DNA of 64,000 nucleotides from Pseudomonas extremaustralis (GTDB lineage: Bacteria; Pseudomonadota; Gammaproteobacteria; Pseudomonadales; Pseudomonadaceae): positions 2,480,001 to 2,544,000 of the forward strand of contig NZ_LT629689.1 of assembly GCF_900102035.1 (NCBI RefSeq), written 5' to 3'. This document shows, piece after piece, positions 62,406 to 64,000 of this stretch (positions are counted from its first letter, which is position 1; each line of letters starts with the position of its first letter). The translations under genes were made by a program, and so were the position numbers. The notes beneath the pieces are model-generated. The model had not been told where the DNA came from and made no database searches. It saw nothing but the letters and a program-made list of their open reading frames with translations.

Positions 62406-63752
62406 ATGGAATTTCGCAATCTGACGCCCTTCGATGCGCTGTGTTTCTGTGCGCTGGGCATGGACGATCAAGAGTATCCGGTGCTGGTCATGAAGGTGGG
62501 TTATCGGCTGCTGCCGATTGACGGGCAAACGGGGCAATTTCGAGTCGAGGTGCTGGAGGAGGATCCGCTGTCGCTGTGCACCGCCGATAGCTACTACGGC
62601 GAGGAAGGATCGAGCAGCGTCTGCGAGGAAAGTGACCTCGCGCCATTCAAACCACGCTGTGACGTGATTGTGGTGGGCAATGCTTATGCACCACAGGGCC
62701 AACCTGCCGCGCACTGGAGCGCCGGCCTGCGAATCAGTGTGCCAGTGGCACCGCCCAGTATCGACATGCCGCTGCCAACACCGTTGAGCCCCGGCGAACG
62801 GCTGAACCAGGACCAATTATTTGCCTGGCAAGCCGCCCGGCAAGAGGCGTTGAAACAGCGCTCCGAAGCACCGACACGCCGCTACTTGTTGGAAAAACAC
62901 CTGAAATTCACCGGCCCACGGCAGTTCAGACACAGCCTGTTCGGCGGTTGGCAATTGTCCGAACCGCTGCCGGCCACCTTAGTGCCTTTGCGTTGGGAAT
63001 ATGCCTTCGGCGGCAGCAGTGTGGTGCCCAATCCCGAACATGCAGTTGATACAAACACTGCGCCCTATTTGCTCAACGAAGTCTGCTACAGCAACCCACT
63101 GGGCCGAGGCTGGATCGAAAAGCGCCAGGAAGATCTGGGCTATCAACTGGACAATCCGCTGCGCGAACTTCCCGCACCGCAGATCGAGCCTATCGACAAA
63201 CCGGTATGGCGTCTCGTCCGGGCCAAACATCCCGAGGGTGAACCCGACGCTAACGGCATGGCGCGGATCGCGGCCAACTACAAGAACCAACCGGCCGGTT
63301 TTAGCATTGTGGGCCGGGCCTGGGCGCCGCGCCTGCGACTCGCGGGAACCTATGGCACCACATGGCAACAGGAACGCTGGCCGGGGCTGCCGACGGATTT
63401 CGATTTCGGTTACTGGAACGGCGCGCCGGCCGACCAGCAGATCGAGTTTCCACCACCGGCGTTTCGTCTTGAACTGTTCAACCTGACCGCTCCCGAGTCC
63501 ACTCCCGACGGCTCGTTATGTGTCGAACTCCATGGCCATCGCCCTTTTGCCCTCCTGCGCTTGCACAACGGCGCCATGCTGCCGCTGCCAATGCTCACCG
63601 ACACCCTGCGCATCGACACCGAAGCCATGACCCTGGCCTTGACCCACCGCATCAGCCTGCCCAACCACCTGGACATCCGCGTCCTGGAAGCGCGCTTCGA
63701 AACTGATCCGAATGCACCGCTGATCAAGCGCTCCGCAAAGGAGCTGCTCTGA
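62406..63752 (+). CDS. DUF2169-family T6SS effector adaptor/chaperone
   Basis: The 448-residue DUF2169 protein has NLTPFDALCFCALGMDDQEYPVLVMKVGYRL at the N-terminus and FKPRCDVIVVGNAYAPQG, SLFGGWQLSEPLPATLVPLRWEYAFGGS and RIAANYKNQPAGF as conserved blocks. Such proteins act as chaperones that help DUF4150/PAAR-like effectors load on VgrG. It lies between vgrG2 and a DUF4150-type gene, which supports that role. Confidence 0.9.
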   Translation: MEFRNLTPFDALCFCALGMDDQEYPVLVMKVGYRLLPIDGQTGQFRVEVLEEDPLSLCTADSYYGEEGSSSVCEESDLAPFKPRCDVIVVGNAYAPQGQPAAHWSAGLRISVPVAPPSIDMPLPTPLSPGERLNQDQLFAWQAARQEALKQRSEAPTRRYLLEKHLKFTGPRQFRHSLFGGWQLSEPLPATLVPLRWEYAFGGSSVVPNPEHAVDTNTAPYLLNEVCYSNPLGRGWIEKRQEDLGYQLDNPLRELPAPQIEPIDKPVWRLVRAKHPEGEPDANGMARIAANYKNQPAGFSIVGRAWAPRLRLAGTYGTTWQQERWPGLPTDFDFGYWNGAPADQQIEFPPPAFRLELFNLTAPESTPDGSLCVELHGHRPFALLRLHNGAMLPLPMLTDTLRIDTEAMTLALTHRISLPNHLDIRVLEARFETDPNAPLIKRSAKELL

Positions 63753-63753
63753 C

Positions 63754-64000
63754 ATGGCCGATAACGTCATCGCCCGCAAGCAGGGCAAATGGAAGGTGGT
63801 CAGCATAGTCCCCGACGTGTGCAAAACCCCGATGGGCAGCGCCATACCGCCGGTGCCCTACCCTGTCACTGCCGAGCTAAAAACCGCCACAGACGTGGCC
63901 AAATCCGTTCGCGCCAACGGCAAGCCCGTGTTGGTGTTCGACAAGAGCCTGGTGCCGACCACCGAGGGTGATGGGGCTGGCGCGGCCAAAGGCATCAAGA
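63754..64000 (+). CDS. DUF4150 (PAAR-like) protein, N-terminal part, cut by window edge
   Basis: The frame starts at 63754, one base after the DUF2169 stop, and is open to the window end (82 codons). ADNVIARKQGKWKVVSIVPDVCKTPMGSAIPPVPYPVTAELKTATDV matches the start of the DUF4150 domain, a PAAR-like tip. Members often continue into a C-terminal toxin domain, so this is probably the second effector of the locus; the toxin type cannot be read here. Confidence 0.85.
   Translation, partial: MADNVIARKQGKWKVVSIVPDVCKTPMGSAIPPVPYPVTAELKTATDVAKSVRANGKPVLVFDKSLVPTTEGDGAGAAKGIK

Overview
The window reads as a chromosomal segment of a fluorescent-type Pseudomonas. It has high-GC coding DNA, a classic Pseudomonas ferulate gene order (ech-vdh-fcs-aat-acd beside a MarR regulator), OprD-family porins, a VanAB/VanR set and a type VI secretion system (T6SS). 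Identifications rest on motifs, lengths and gene order read by eye. No database search was run.

Region 1 (1-17170) is an aromatic-compound catabolic island. A leftward operon (9773 to 1) encodes a meta-cleavage-product hydrolase, a two-subunit LigAB-type extradiol dioxygenase, a Rieske ferredoxin, Rieske dioxygenase alpha and beta subunits, a dihydrodiol dehydrogenase, a nitronate-monooxygenase-like flavoprotein, a 2-hydroxypentadienoate hydratase, a feruloyl-CoA-synthetase-like ligase and an acylating acetaldehyde dehydrogenase cut by the left edge. A TetR gene (10069-10650) is divergent from it. Rightward follows a branched-chain-type ABC importer (LivH, fused LivM-LivG, LivF, binding protein) and an OprD porin. 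Perfect palindromes with related half-sites sit at both operon promoters, so uptake and breakdown are probably one regulon. The substrate is unknown.

Region 2 (17171-30802) handles methoxylated lignin aromatics: vanA, vanB, vanR with VanR-like operators; acd, aat, fcs, vdh, ech (leftward) with a divergent MarR regulator; an OprD porin and an MFS transporter. VanA seems to have lost about 115 internal residues, which may break the vanillate step.

Region 3 (30803-36584) holds a LysE exporter, a P1B-type metal ATPase with a C-terminal hemerythrin domain, a phosphoribosyltransferase behind two perfect ANR/FNR boxes, and an unrecognised zinc-ribbon protein.

Region 4 (36646-64000) is a T6SS locus. 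The rightward arm is tssB, tssC, tssE, tssF, tssG, an FHA-TssJ fusion, tssK, tssL, hcp, vgrG2, a DUF2169 adaptor and a cut DUF4150 (PAAR-like) gene. The leftward arm is tagO, tssA, vgrG1, a PoNe-like nuclease effector, four PoNi-like (DUF1910/DUF1911) immunity units in an A-B-A-B arrangement, and tssM. The two vgrG genes are almost identical for about 1.75 kb and form a large inverted repeat around the core. No clpV (tssH) is present in the window.

No tRNA, rRNA, CRISPR array or insertion sequence was found.
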